Assembly: GCF_006489205.2 (NCBI RefSeq)
Contig: NZ_VFYR02000002.1
Location: 372,001-436,000, forward strand
Length of the DNA stretch: 64,000 nucleotides
Direction of reading: 5' to 3'
From: Brevibacterium sp. XM4083
GTDB lineage: Bacteria; Actinomycetota; Actinomycetes; Actinomycetales; Brevibacteriaceae
Below are positions 28,560-36,525 of this stretch, in pieces (positions within the stretch are counted from its first letter, which is position 1; each line of letters starts with the position of its first letter). The notes under the pieces are model-generated. The model worked only from the letters and a program-made list of their open reading frames with translations, was not told the origin of the DNA and did not search any database. Both the position numbers and the translations under genes were made by a program.

Positions 28560-28862
28560 ATGAGCACAGATCCTCGTGAGGCCCTGGACGCATTCCTCGA
28601 AGCGGTGAGGGAGCACTTCGCCGCATCCGCACATCGCAATGGAGACCAAGACCCCCGAGTCGAAGCCGCCTACATGGCTTTGGCCGACGCCTTCGAGATC
28701 TACGAAGACGCCATCTACACCGCGTACGACGAAGTCACCCCGTTCGAGCTCTTCGACGATGTCGAGGATGCGAAGGCCGACGACGAGGACGAGGACTACG
28801 ACGAGTTCGGCGTCGCCGATGACGACGATGACGAGGACGACATCGACGACGCCCGACGCTGA
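28560..28862 (+). CDS. Small acidic protein of unknown function
   Basis: A 100-residue protein not assigned to a family with confidence. Residues 1-65 look folded and helical (PREALDAFLEAVREHFAASA; YMALADAFEIYEDAIYTAYDEVTPFELF). The last 30 residues are almost all Asp/Glu and likely disordered. ATG 28560 lies 6 bases after TACATT, which supports a real gene. It stands alone between the DUF3090 and aldo-keto reductase genes. Confidence 0.7.
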   Translation: MSTDPREALDAFLEAVREHFAASAHRNGDQDPRVEAAYMALADAFEIYEDAIYTAYDEVTPFELFDDVEDAKADDEDEDYDEFGVADDDDDEDDIDDARR

Positions 28863-28918
28863 CGGCTCACGAGAGCTCACGACCTCACGGGAGCCGGTGC
28901 CTGTCGAGAGCCGAGGCC

Positions 28919-29818
28919 TCAGGAGATCTGCTCGAGCACCTCGGCGATCTCCGGTTCGAGGGTGACATCGCTGCCCATGACCTGATTCAGCTGCTCCGGG
29001 GTGCGCGCGGAGACGAGGGTGGAGGCGATGCCGCGTTCGCGGTTGAAGGCCAGGGCGATGTCGGTCGTGCTCACCCCGAGGGCCGCCGCGGCCCGGCGCA
29101 CCCCGGCGAGCACTCGCGACGCCCTGTCGTCGAGGTAGGGCGAGACGTAGTCGGAGAGCTCCCCCGCCAGCCGCGAGTCCTGCGGAGTGCCGCGCTGGTA
29201 CTTGTCCGCGAGCACCCCGCGGCCGAGCCCGGCACCGGCGATGAAGCCGATCCCCGCATAGTCGCAGGCCGGTCCGAGTTCGGCATCGGCGTCGCGGTTG
29301 AGCAGGGAGTATTCGCTGATCGCGCACGCGATCGGGATGCCGGCCCCGCGCATCTCGGCGAGCTGCCACCCCGTGTGGTGGGAGACGCCGACGTAGCGGA
29401 CGGTGCCGAGCGTGAGCAGGGTGTCGATCGCCGAGGCGGTCTCGGACCTGTCGACCTCAGCGTCGAAGACATCGAGGACGAGGACGTCGAGGTGGTCCCG
29501 GCCGATCGCGCGCAGCAGCTCGGCGACCTGGTCGAGGATGCGGGCGCGCCCGAGCCCGAGCTCGATGTGGGATGACTCACTCAGCGACACCCCGACCCTG
29601 CCCATCACACTCACCGCGTCCGGCAGGTCGACCTGTCCGAGGATCTCGGCCGCATGGAGGCCTGAGCTGGGAAGTTCGAGGAGATTACCGCCCGCCTCGG
29701 CGTAGGCGTCGACGAGCCTCTGCGCGTCCCGCCCGTCGACCCGATGCCCCCACTCGAAGGTGCCCAAACCCACATCGCTGACGTCAAGACCGGTCGTTCC
29801 CAGGCGGTTGGAGTTCAT
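28919..29818 (-). CDS. Aldo-keto reductase-fold protein with degenerate catalytic tetrad
   Basis: A 299-residue TIM-barrel protein of the aldo-keto reductase superfamily: NRLGTTGLDVSDVGLGTFEWG at the start and GTVRYVGVSHHTGWQL mid-protein. Where active members have FDTAxxYG (Asp and Tyr), this one has LELPSSGL; the TKxG lysine is replaced (MGRVG); and the HxxD-type histidine block reads LDVFD. The Asp-Tyr-Lys-His tetrad therefore appears lost. NADPH-binding parts near the C-terminus (LVSARTPEQLNQ) are partly retained. A binding or sensing role is possible. TAACCT lies 8 bases before the ATG. Confidence 0.8.
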   Translation of the reverse strand: MNSNRLGTTGLDVSDVGLGTFEWGHRVDGRDAQRLVDAYAEAGGNLLELPSSGLHAAEILGQVDLPDAVSVMGRVGVSLSESSHIELGLGRARILDQVAELLRAIGRDHLDVLVLDVFDAEVDRSETASAIDTLLTLGTVRYVGVSHHTGWQLAEMRGAGIPIACAISEYSLLNRDADAELGPACDYAGIGFIAGAGLGRGVLADKYQRGTPQDSRLAGELSDYVSPYLDDRASRVLAGVRRAAAALGVSTTDIALAFNRERGIASTLVSARTPEQLNQVMGSDVTLEPEIAEVLEQIS

Positions 29819-29890
29819 GATTCTTGAGGTTACCCGATTCGCCGACTACCGTGGTCACGTTCCCACCAACCCTCTTCTCCTAGGAGACGC

Positions 29891-30724
29891 ATGTACGAAT
29901 GGCTCGTGGCCGCCGTGCTCGGAATCGTCCAGGCACTCACGGAATTCCTGCCGATCTCATCGTCGGCGCACGTGCGCATCGTCGGCGAATGGCTCCTGCC
30001 GGGTCGGGATCCGGGCGCGTTCTTCACCGCGATCATCCAGATCGGCACCGAGCTCGCCGTCGTCGTCTACTTCTGGCGCGACATCGTCTCCATCATCTCG
30101 AAGTGGTGCCTGGCGCTCGTCGGCAAACATGACCGCAAGGACCCCGAGGTGCGCCTGGGCTGGCTCATCATCGTCGGATCGATCCCCATCGTCATCCTCG
30201 GACTCCTCTTCCAGGACTACATCGAGACGACCTTCCGCAGCCTGTGGATCACCGCGACGATGCTCATCGTCTTCGGCCTCATCATCGGCCTCGCGGACTG
30301 GGTGGGGAAGAAGCAGTACACGATCGAGGACATGACCTGGGGACAGGGCATCGTCTACGGTTTCGCGCAGGCCCTCGCCCTCATCCCCGGCGTCTCCCGC
30401 TCGGGAGGCACGATCATGGCCGGCCGGTTCATGGGCTTCGACCGGCCCTCCGCCGCGCGCTACTCGTTCCTGCTCGCCATTCCCGCCGTGCTCGGGTCGG
30501 GCCTCTACGGCATCGTCAAGAGCCTCGGCGACACCGAGATGGTGCTCGGCTGGGGTCCGACGATCCTCGCCACCGTCATCGCGTTCTGCCTCGGACTCGC
30601 CGTCATCCACTGGTTCCTGCGCTACATCCAGACGAAGTCGTTCGCGATCTTCGTGTGGTACCGCGTCGCGCTCGGCATCCTCCTCTTCATCCTGCTCGGC
30701 ACCGGCGTCCTCGCCGCAGGCTGA
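29891..30724 (+). CDS. uppP: Undecaprenyl-diphosphate phosphatase UppP (BacA)
   Basis: Integral membrane enzyme that dephosphorylates undecaprenyl diphosphate to recycle the peptidoglycan lipid carrier; raised dosage gives bacitracin resistance. The 277 residues hold the signature [14 protein letters not shown] near 20 with catalytic Glu and Ser/His, and the second motif [19 protein letters not shown] near 160, with about eight hydrophobic segments. TAGGAGACGC precedes ATG 29891. Confidence 0.96.
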   Translation: MYEWLVAAVLGIVQALTEFLPISSSAHVRIVGEWLLPGRDPGAFFTAIIQIGTELAVVVYFWRDIVSIISKWCLALVGKHDRKDPEVRLGWLIIVGSIPIVILGLLFQDYIETTFRSLWITATMLIVFGLIIGLADWVGKKQYTIEDMTWGQGIVYGFAQALALIPGVSRSGGTIMAGRFMGFDRPSAARYSFLLAIPAVLGSGLYGIVKSLGDTEMVLGWGPTILATVIAFCLGLAVIHWFLRYIQTKSFAIFVWYRVALGILLFILLGTGVLAAG

Positions 30725-30726
30725 GG

Positions 30727-31467
30727 TCACTCGGGGTCGCTGAGACCGCCGCCGCCGGGCACACCGGCCTCCGCGAGTCCGGCGGCGGTCACCGACATCG
30801 CCGTGAGCACCGGGAACGGCCCGGACCAGTCGATGATCGTGAACGAGCCGGGGGCGACCGCGAGCCGCTGGAAGTCATCGAGCGGCATGCCGAGCGCCTC
30901 GGCGATGATCGCCTTGATGATGTCGCCATGGGAGACGATCATCCCCCACGCGGGCTTCGGCTTCTCCCCCGCCGCCGACTCCGCGGTCCCTGGCGCGTCC
31001 GCCGGCTCGGGCCGCTCCGCTGCCTGCTCCCGCCTCTCGAGCTCCCGGAGTTCGCCGACGAGGAACCGCACGCCGGACACGGCCCGGTCGGCCGCCTCGG
31101 CGATGGCCTCACCGGCCGGGAACCGCATCGCCGAGGCCCGCTCGGTCACCGTCTTCCAGTCGGGTGTCGTGACGAGGTCGGCGAGGCTGCGACCGGTCCA
31201 GTCCCCGTAGTCGAGTTCGACGAACTCCTCGCCGATGCGCGTCTCGGTCACCTCGATGTGCCTCTGGGCGATCTCGGCGGTCTGCACGCAGCGCAGCAGC
31301 GGCGAGTGGATGAGGCGGGCGAAGGAGGTGTGCGGAAGCAGCCGCAGCGTCGCCTCGAGTGCGCGGGTCCCGTCCTCGGTCAGCGACACGCCGGGCGTGC
31401 GTCCGGCGAGGATCCCTGCCGTGTTCGCGCTCGAGAGTCCGTGTCGGAGGAGGACGATGACGGGCAT
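30727..31467 (-). CDS. Histidine phosphatase family protein (MSMEG_4193-like)
   Basis: A 246-residue phosphoglycerate-mutase-like phosphatase. It starts MPVIVLLRHG, the RHG motif with the phosphorylated His, then has SPLLRCVQTAEI, the catalytic Glu in LDYGDWTGRS and the second His in VSHGDIIKAI. A Pro/Glu-rich insert (about 165-187) is unusual. ATG 31467 follows TAATCT (31475-31480, minus) by 7 bases. The MSMEG_4193 group neighbours SCO1664/DUF3090 genes in many actinobacteria, but its substrate is unknown. It is convergent with uppP. Confidence 0.86.
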   Translation of the reverse strand: MPVIVLLRHGLSSANTAGILAGRTPGVSLTEDGTRALEATLRLLPHTSFARLIHSPLLRCVQTAEIAQRHIEVTETRIGEEFVELDYGDWTGRSLADLVTTPDWKTVTERASAMRFPAGEAIAEAADRAVSGVRFLVGELRELERREQAAERPEPADAPGTAESAAGEKPKPAWGMIVSHGDIIKAIIAEALGMPLDDFQRLAVAPGSFTIIDWSGPFPVLTAMSVTAAGLAEAGVPGGGGLSDPE

Positions 31468-31521
31468 ACGATCCAGATTAGCCCACATCGTCTACAGTGG
31501 CCCTATGAAGGAGGTGGGCGC

Positions 31522-31725
31522 ATGAAACGCCAGCGACCGAGGATGACCTACGAGTTCCGGAAGGTCTCGTTCTCCAAGGACGTCCCGCGCTCCGTCAGTC
31601 TCCAGGAGCTCAACGACCAGGCCGAATACGGTCAGTGGGAGCTCGCACGGACCCGGATCTCCGCAGGCGGAACCCGCACCGTCTGGCTGCGCCGCAAGAT
31701 CATGCCGCTCCCGACCGCCGGCTGA
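31522..31725 (+). CDS. DUF5703 family small protein
   Basis: A 67-residue basic protein, MKRQRPRMTYEFRKVSF at the start and the conserved-looking core EYGQWELARTRISAGGTRTVWLRRKIM. It resembles DUF5703, a short actinobacterial family of unknown function. GGAGG sits 9 bases before the ATG. TACAGT (31494-31499) lies upstream, so transcription probably starts near 31505 and crosses a six-codon mini-ORF (MKEVGA) whose stop overlaps this ATG (ATGA). Confidence 0.75.
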   Translation: MKRQRPRMTYEFRKVSFSKDVPRSVSLQELNDQAEYGQWELARTRISAGGTRTVWLRRKIMPLPTAG

Positions 31726-31733
31726 CCGCGGGA

Positions 31734-32711
31734 TTGGGAACGCACTCGGGCTTCCTGTCCCTCCTCCTCGCCGGCTCCGCGACGATCCTCGCGGGGGCGG
31801 CGATGTCGTTGCAGGGACGCGCCAACGGTCTGCTCGGGGCGGTGCTCGGAGGCGCCGTCTTCGCCGCCCTCATCTCGTTCGCCACAGGCCTCCTCGTCGT
31901 CGGTGTCGTCCTCGCCGCGTCCGCGTCGTCGCGGGCCGGCGCCCGTGAGCTCGTCGTTCGGGTGCGCTCGGGGCGGCTGCCGTGGTGGATGCTCCTCGGC
32001 GGGCTCAACGGCGCGTTCGTCGTCGTCGCCCAGGCCGTGACGGTCCCGCTCATGGGGGTCGCGATGTTCACGATGGCGTTCGTCGCCGGTCAGGTCACCG
32101 GCGGCATCATCGTCGACGGCACGGCGCTGCCGCCCGGCGGCCGTCAGCGGCTGACGGTGTTGCGCATCATCGGGGTCCTCATCGTCCTCGGAGCCCTCGT
32201 CGTCGGCGCCGCCGAGCGGCTCGACCTCGGGGTGCCGTGGTGGGCACCCCTGCTGCCGTTCATCGCCGGCGGTCTCGTCAGTGTCCAGCAGGCCTTCAAC
32301 GGCCGTGTCCGAGCGGCCACCGGATCGGCCGTCGTCGCGACGACGGCGAACTTCGCGACCGGGTTCCTCGCCCTCCTCGCGGCGACCGCCGTCGTCATGG
32401 CCGCCGGTGTCCGGTGGCAGGGGTTCCCGACGGCGCCCGATCAGTGGTGGCTGCTGCTCGGCGGAGCCTTCGGGGTGATCTTCATCGGAATCACCGCGCT
32501 CACGGTCAGTCGCCTCGGCGTGCTCCTCCTCAGCCTCTTCTCGCTGTTCGGGAACCTGCTGGGCGCGCTCCTCCTCGATTACCTGCTGCCCCTGCCGGGA
32601 TCCCTCGTGAGCGTGACGACGGTGCTCAGCGCCGCGCTCGTCCTCGTCGGGATCGCGGTGACGATCACGCCCGCATCAGGAAGTCGCCGAGGACGCGGGT
32701 CCCGAACCTGA
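31734..32711 (+). CDS. DMT-type transporter (DUF606/YdcZ-like)
   Basis: About 325 residues forming ten membrane spans in two similar halves (GAAMSLQGRANGLLG...; GGLVSVQQAFNGRVRAATGS...), as in the DUF606 branch of the drug/metabolite transporter superfamily. The substrate is unknown. The start is uncertain: TTG 31734 gives a short cytoplasmic N-terminus before the first span and was chosen for lack of an ATG before it. It begins 8 bases after the DUF5703 stop and its end overlaps the convergent peptidase gene by 47 bases. Confidence 0.78.
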   Translation: MGTHSGFLSLLLAGSATILAGAAMSLQGRANGLLGAVLGGAVFAALISFATGLLVVGVVLAASASSRAGARELVVRVRSGRLPWWMLLGGLNGAFVVVAQAVTVPLMGVAMFTMAFVAGQVTGGIIVDGTALPPGGRQRLTVLRIIGVLIVLGALVVGAAERLDLGVPWWAPLLPFIAGGLVSVQQAFNGRVRAATGSAVVATTANFATGFLALLAATAVVMAAGVRWQGFPTAPDQWWLLLGGAFGVIFIGITALTVSRLGVLLLSLFSLFGNLLGALLLDYLLPLPGSLVSVTTVLSAALVLVGIAVTITPASGSRRGRGSRT

Positions 32712-33972
32712 GCGCGTCGACGGGCACACGCTCGTCGACGCCGTGGAACATCGCCGGGAAGTCGAGATCCCCGGTGAGCCGAAGAGGCGCGAAGCCGTAG
32801 CCGGCGATCCCGAGCTCCGACAGCGACTTGTTGTCGGTGCCGCCCGAGAGCGTGTACGGCAGCACCTTGGCGTCCGGGTCGGCGGCGAGCAGGCTCGCGT
32901 TCATCTGGGCCACCAGCGGGGTCTGATAGTCGGCTTCGAGTGCAGGGCCCTGTTCGCTGACCTCGATGTCGATGCCCGGACCCGCAAGCTCCTTGATCGT
33001 GAGCATGACGTCCTCGTGCTGGCCGGGCAGAGTGCGGCAGTCGACGTACCCGGTCGCGGTGCCGGGGATGACATTGTGCTTGTAGCCGGCCTCGAGGAAC
33101 GTCGGGTTCGACGTGTTCTGCAGGGTCGGGGCGACGAACTTCGCGACGGAGCCGAGTTCGGTGAGCAGCTCGCCGATCGTCTCCGAGGTGAAGGCGATCC
33201 CAGTGATCTCCGAGACCCCTTCGAGCAGCTGCCGTGTCGCCGGAGGGATGTCCTGCGGCCATTCGTGCTCGCCGATCCGGGTGATCGCCGCGGCAAGGCG
33301 GGTGACGGGATTGTCGTCGTTGCGCTGGGAACCGTGGCCGGCGGAGCCGTGGGCGATGAGGTTGAGCCACGCCAGCCCCTTCTCCGCGGTCTGGATGAGG
33401 TAGACCCGCTGTCCGCGGATGTCGACGGAGTAGCCGCCGACCTCGGAGATCGCCTCGGTGGCACCGGCGAAGAACTCGGGGTGGTTGCGCACGACGTAGC
33501 GGGCCCCGTATTCGCCTCCCGCCTCCTCGTCGGCGAAGAAGGCGACGATGAGGTCGCGGCGAGGCTGCAGGCCCTGACGGACCATGTCGCGGATCGCTGC
33601 GATGATCATCGCGTCCATGTCCTTCATGTCCACCGCGCCGCGACCCCACAGCAGACCGTCCTTGATGACACCGGCGAAGGGGTCGACGCTCCAGTCCTCG
33701 GCGGCGGCCGGGACGACGTCGGTGTGGCCGTGGACGACGAGGGCGGGGGCCGTCGCATCGACGCCGGAGATCCGGGTGACCAGCGACGCTCGGCCGGGAG
33801 CGGATTCGACGATCGTCGACTGCAGCCCCACCTCGGCGAACCAGCTCTCGATGAGCTCAGCGGCGGGCCTTTCCGGGTTCGCCTTGTTCATCCCCCAGTT
33901 CTGGGTGTCGATGCGGATGAGCTGCTGGCACAGGGATGTGACCTCGTCCTCGGCGGCACTGAAATCAAACAT
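32665..33972 (-). CDS. M20/M25/M40 family metallopeptidase
   Basis: A 435-residue di-zinc hydrolase, probably a peptidase or N-acyl amino acid hydrolase. Motifs: VVHGHTDVVPA (first zinc His and Asp), WGRGAVDMKDMDA (bridging Asp), FFADEEAGGEYGA (catalytic Glu pair), a dimerisation domain around HGSAGHGS, and FHGVDERV near the C-terminus with the last zinc His. GGGGAG lies 6 bases before ATG 33972. The exact substrate cannot be told. Confidence 0.9.
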   Translation of the reverse strand: MFDFSAAEDEVTSLCQQLIRIDTQNWGMNKANPERPAAELIESWFAEVGLQSTIVESAPGRASLVTRISGVDATAPALVVHGHTDVVPAAAEDWSVDPFAGVIKDGLLWGRGAVDMKDMDAMIIAAIRDMVRQGLQPRRDLIVAFFADEEAGGEYGARYVVRNHPEFFAGATEAISEVGGYSVDIRGQRVYLIQTAEKGLAWLNLIAHGSAGHGSQRNDDNPVTRLAAAITRIGEHEWPQDIPPATRQLLEGVSEITGIAFTSETIGELLTELGSVAKFVAPTLQNTSNPTFLEAGYKHNVIPGTATGYVDCRTLPGQHEDVMLTIKELAGPGIDIEVSEQGPALEADYQTPLVAQMNASLLAADPDAKVLPYTLSGGTDNKSLSELGIAGYGFAPLRLTGDLDFPAMFHGVDERVPVDALRFGTRVLGDFLMRA

Positions 33973-34043
33973 GGAGACTCCCCTTCGACGCGACGGTGCT
34001 GAACAGGATCAACGTTAACGCACGGGCGCGACGGTGAATGAGC

Positions 34044-34077
34044 GAAGGCCCTCCCGGATCACTCCGGAAGGGCCTTC
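34044..34077. terminator. Strong hairpin downstream of tRNA-Leu
   Basis: Two 15-base arms (34044-34058 and 34063-34077) pair over a 4-nt loop with one G-U pair on the minus-strand transcript. It lies 8 bases past the tRNA 3' end. No long U tract is present on either side. It may serve both strands. Confidence 0.7.
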
Positions 34078-34084
34078 CCTGTTG

Positions 34085-34172
34085 TGCGCGAAGGGGGACT
34101 TGAACCCCCACGTCCGATAAGTTGGACACTAGCACCTCAAGCTAGCGCGTCTACCAATTCCGCCACCCGCGC
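34085..34172 (-). tRNA. tRNA-Leu, anticodon GAG
   Basis: An 88-base class II tRNA. The acceptor arm pairs GCGCGGG with TTCGCGC (two G-U pairs), the D arm carries GGTAGAC, the anticodon stem CTAGC/GCTAG closes a loop TTGAGGT giving GAG, a long variable arm follows, and the T arm has GGTTCAAGTCC. Discriminator base A73 at 34085. CCA is not encoded. Confidence 0.96.
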
Positions 34173-34262
34173 TGGCAACAGGAATTACTCTACACGCGTT
34201 CGGCGGCGGCGCAAAATCGAATCGGCCGTTTGTGACCGACCTCACTGCCCACCGTCTCTGAC

Positions 34263-34331
34263 CTCAGGCGATGCCGCTCGGCAGGCTCAAGCGCTGCCGC
34301 TCAGCGGCCTCAGGCGCTGCTGGTCGGCGCG
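34263..34331. repeat. Three 23-bp imperfect tandem repeats
   Basis: Units begin at 34263, 34286 and 34309, each starting CTCARGCG and continuing with a Gly/Cys-rich pattern (atgccgctcggcagg type). The third unit overlaps the last codons and stop of the MaoC gene, so the C-terminus appears to have been copied outward. Confidence 0.55.
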
Positions 34332-35170
34332 GCGACCTCGGTGACGCTCGAGAGCACGTGCGGCTTGCCCTTGGCCGGGTCGAAGACCGCGAAGTCCGCC
34401 GCTTCGTGCCGCGCTCCCTCGGTGAAGGCGAACCCGACGGTCCCGGGAAGCAGGATCGGCTTCGCGAAGGAGACATCCCAGCGGTAGGACTCGAGTCGGG
34501 GATCGGCCGCCGCCAGCGCCCGGGACGCGGTGTACATCCCGTGCGCGATGACCTTGGGGAACCCGAAGCCGCGGGCGGCGAGCCCGTTGAGGTGGATCGG
34601 ATTGTAGTCGCCGGAGACCTTCGCGTAGCGCTGTCCGATGATCGGATCGAGCCGCCAGCGCGCGGTCGGCAGCGGCGCAACGAAGTCCTCACGCTCCGGC
34701 TGCGGCTGCTCCTTCGCGCCGGCGAGCCGCTTGCCCTTCGCCAGGTACGTCGTCGTCTCCGTCAGCACCGTCTCGCCGTCGACCTGCGCGGTGACCTCGA
34801 CGTCGATCGTCGTCCCCGACGGATGCGCGTACGGACCGGCCAGGGAGACGTGGAAGTCGACGACGTCGCCGATGCGCACCGGGCGCAGGACATCGACCCG
34901 ATTGCGGATGTGGACCATCCCGACGAGCGGCAGCGGCACCGCTGGGTCGCTGAGGAGCTGCATGCTCAGCGGGAACGCGAGCACGTGGAGGTAACCGGGA
35001 TGGACGACGTCGCGCAGCGGAGCTTCGATGACCTTCGCGAACCCCGCATAGGCGGTGGCGTCGATGGCGATGCTGCGCCCGATCGTCCGGTCGGGCAGAT
35101 CCGTGCCGGGACGCGTGCCGAACGGCAGGGCCTTGAGGACGGCCTTGGCATAGACGGGAAGCATGCTCAT
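34310..35170 (-). CDS. MaoC-like (R)-specific enoyl-CoA hydratase
   Basis: A 286-residue double hot-dog dehydratase related to mycobacterial HtdX-type proteins. The C-terminal hot-dog carries the hydratase motif YAKVSGDYNPIHLNGLAARGFGFPKVIAHGMYT with the catalytic Asp and His. The N-terminal half is the degenerate first hot-dog. ATG 35170 overlaps the fabG stop (TGATG). It is third in a thiolase-FabG-MaoC operon, which suggests work on 3-hydroxyacyl/enoyl-CoA in a fatty-acid cycle. Confidence 0.9.
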   Translation of the reverse strand: MSMLPVYAKAVLKALPFGTRPGTDLPDRTIGRSIAIDATAYAGFAKVIEAPLRDVVHPGYLHVLAFPLSMQLLSDPAVPLPLVGMVHIRNRVDVLRPVRIGDVVDFHVSLAGPYAHPSGTTIDVEVTAQVDGETVLTETTTYLAKGKRLAGAKEQPQPEREDFVAPLPTARWRLDPIIGQRYAKVSGDYNPIHLNGLAARGFGFPKVIAHGMYTASRALAAADPRLESYRWDVSFAKPILLPGTVGFAFTEGARHEAADFAVFDPAKGKPHVLSSVTEVAAPTSSA

Positions 35171-36525
35171 CACGCACCCACCATGTTCTGCCCGCACACC
35201 CGCAGGGTCTGGCCGTTGATGCCGCGCGCCGAGGCGGAGGCGAGGAACGCGATCGTCTCGGCGACGTCGACGGGCAGTCCGCCCTGCTGGAGACTCGAGA
35301 GGCGCCGCGCGACCTGCCGGGTGAGCGGGGGCATCGCCGCGGTCATCTCGGTTTCGATGAACCCGGGGGCGACGGCGTTCGCGCTGCCGCCGAGTGCCGC
35401 GAAGTCCCCCGCCGAGGCGGCCGTGAGTCCGATGACCCCGGCCTTCGACGTCGCATAGTTCGTCTGACCGCGGTTGCCGGCGATGCCGGAGGTCGAGGCG
35501 AGCGAGACGACCTGGGCGCCTTCGGCGAAGCGTCCGGTCTCGAAGAGGCGGGCGTTGATGCGCGCCTGGGAGGCGATGTTGACCGCGATCACCGAGTCCC
35601 AGCGGGAGGCGTCCATGTTCGCGAGCAGCTTGTCACGGGTGATCCCGGCGTTGTGGACGAGGATGTCGACGGTGCCGTCAGCGGCTTCGGCGATCGCGTC
35701 GGCGGCTCCGTCGGCGGTGATGTCGAGCTGGAGGGACTTCCCGCCGACCTCGTTCATCACCTGCGCCAGGGCCTGCCCGGCCTGGGGCATGTCGACGCCG
35801 ATGAGGTGGGCGCCGTCGCGGGCGAGCACACGGGCCACCTCGGCGCCGATCCCACGGGCGGCTCCGGTGACGACGGCGGTGCGCCCGGCGAGCGGACCGG
35901 CCTGGCCGGTCGCGAGGAATTCGGCGTCGGTCACCGCAGCGCCGGCATCCGAGGTCACAGTGATGAACTGACCGTCGACATAGGCCGATTTCCCCGACAG
36001 GAGGAACCACAGCGCCGACGCCACCGACGGGGCGTCGATGCCGACGCCGCGCCCGAGGAGGATTCCGTTGGCGGTTGCGCCGCGCCGCATCTCATGGGCC
36101 AGCGACCGGGTCAGACCGGTGATGCCCTGGGTGGCGGCTGCCACCTGCGGATCCTGAGCGGTCGGGTCGGGGGTTGCCGAGATCGTCACAACGCGACCGC
36201 ACTTGGCCAGCGACCGCACCGCACCGCCGAGGCCGAGCACGGTCTCGGAGAGCGCGGAGGGCGAGGTCACGTCGTCGAGGACGGCGATGATCGCCCGCAG
36301 CGACTCATCGGGGGCCGCGTGCCGCCGGACCTCGAATCCGTTGTCGAGGAGGAGGTCGGCGATCGTCTGGGCCCCGCTGCCGGAGCCGAGGACGAGGACG
36401 GGCCGGCGCAGATAGGACTCGGGAGTCGAGCCGAAGCGCTGGAGTTCGACGGGCTGCGGGAGACCGAGGGTCTTCGCGATCTTCCCGAGCGGGCCGCCCA
36501 TGAGTTCGAGGTACTTGTCCTTCAT
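35170..36525 (-). CDS. High-molecular-weight 3-oxoacyl-[ACP/CoA] reductase (FabG4-like)
   Basis: A 451-residue short-chain dehydrogenase with two Rossmann domains, as in mycobacterial FabG4. The N-terminal one (1-200, VLVLGSGSGAQ) is not catalytic. The C-terminal one has the cofactor motif VVTGAARGIGAEVA, VHNAGITRD, catalytic Ser in SLASTSGIAG, and YATSK. The start ATG overlaps the thiolase stop (ATGA). FabG4 proteins act on longer acyl-CoA substrates with NADH; that activity is inferred here. Confidence 0.92.
   Translation of the reverse strand: MKDKYLELMGGPLGKIAKTLGLPQPVELQRFGSTPESYLRRPVLVLGSGSGAQTIADLLLDNGFEVRRHAAPDESLRAIIAVLDDVTSPSALSETVLGLGGAVRSLAKCGRVVTISATPDPTAQDPQVAAATQGITGLTRSLAHEMRRGATANGILLGRGVGIDAPSVASALWFLLSGKSAYVDGQFITVTSDAGAAVTDAEFLATGQAGPLAGRTAVVTGAARGIGAEVARVLARDGAHLIGVDMPQAGQALAQVMNEVGGKSLQLDITADGAADAIAEAADGTVDILVHNAGITRDKLLANMDASRWDSVIAVNIASQARINARLFETGRFAEGAQVVSLASTSGIAGNRGQTNYATSKAGVIGLTAASAGDFAALGGSANAVAPGFIETEMTAAMPPLTRQVARRLSSLQQGGLPVDVAETIAFLASASARGINGQTLRVCGQNMVGA

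Noticed and set aside
31505..31525. Six-codon mini-ORF MKEVGA as a regulatory leader peptide
   Set aside because: It has no attenuation-type codons or hairpins and is more simply the short untranslated leader containing the ribosome site of the DUF5703 gene.
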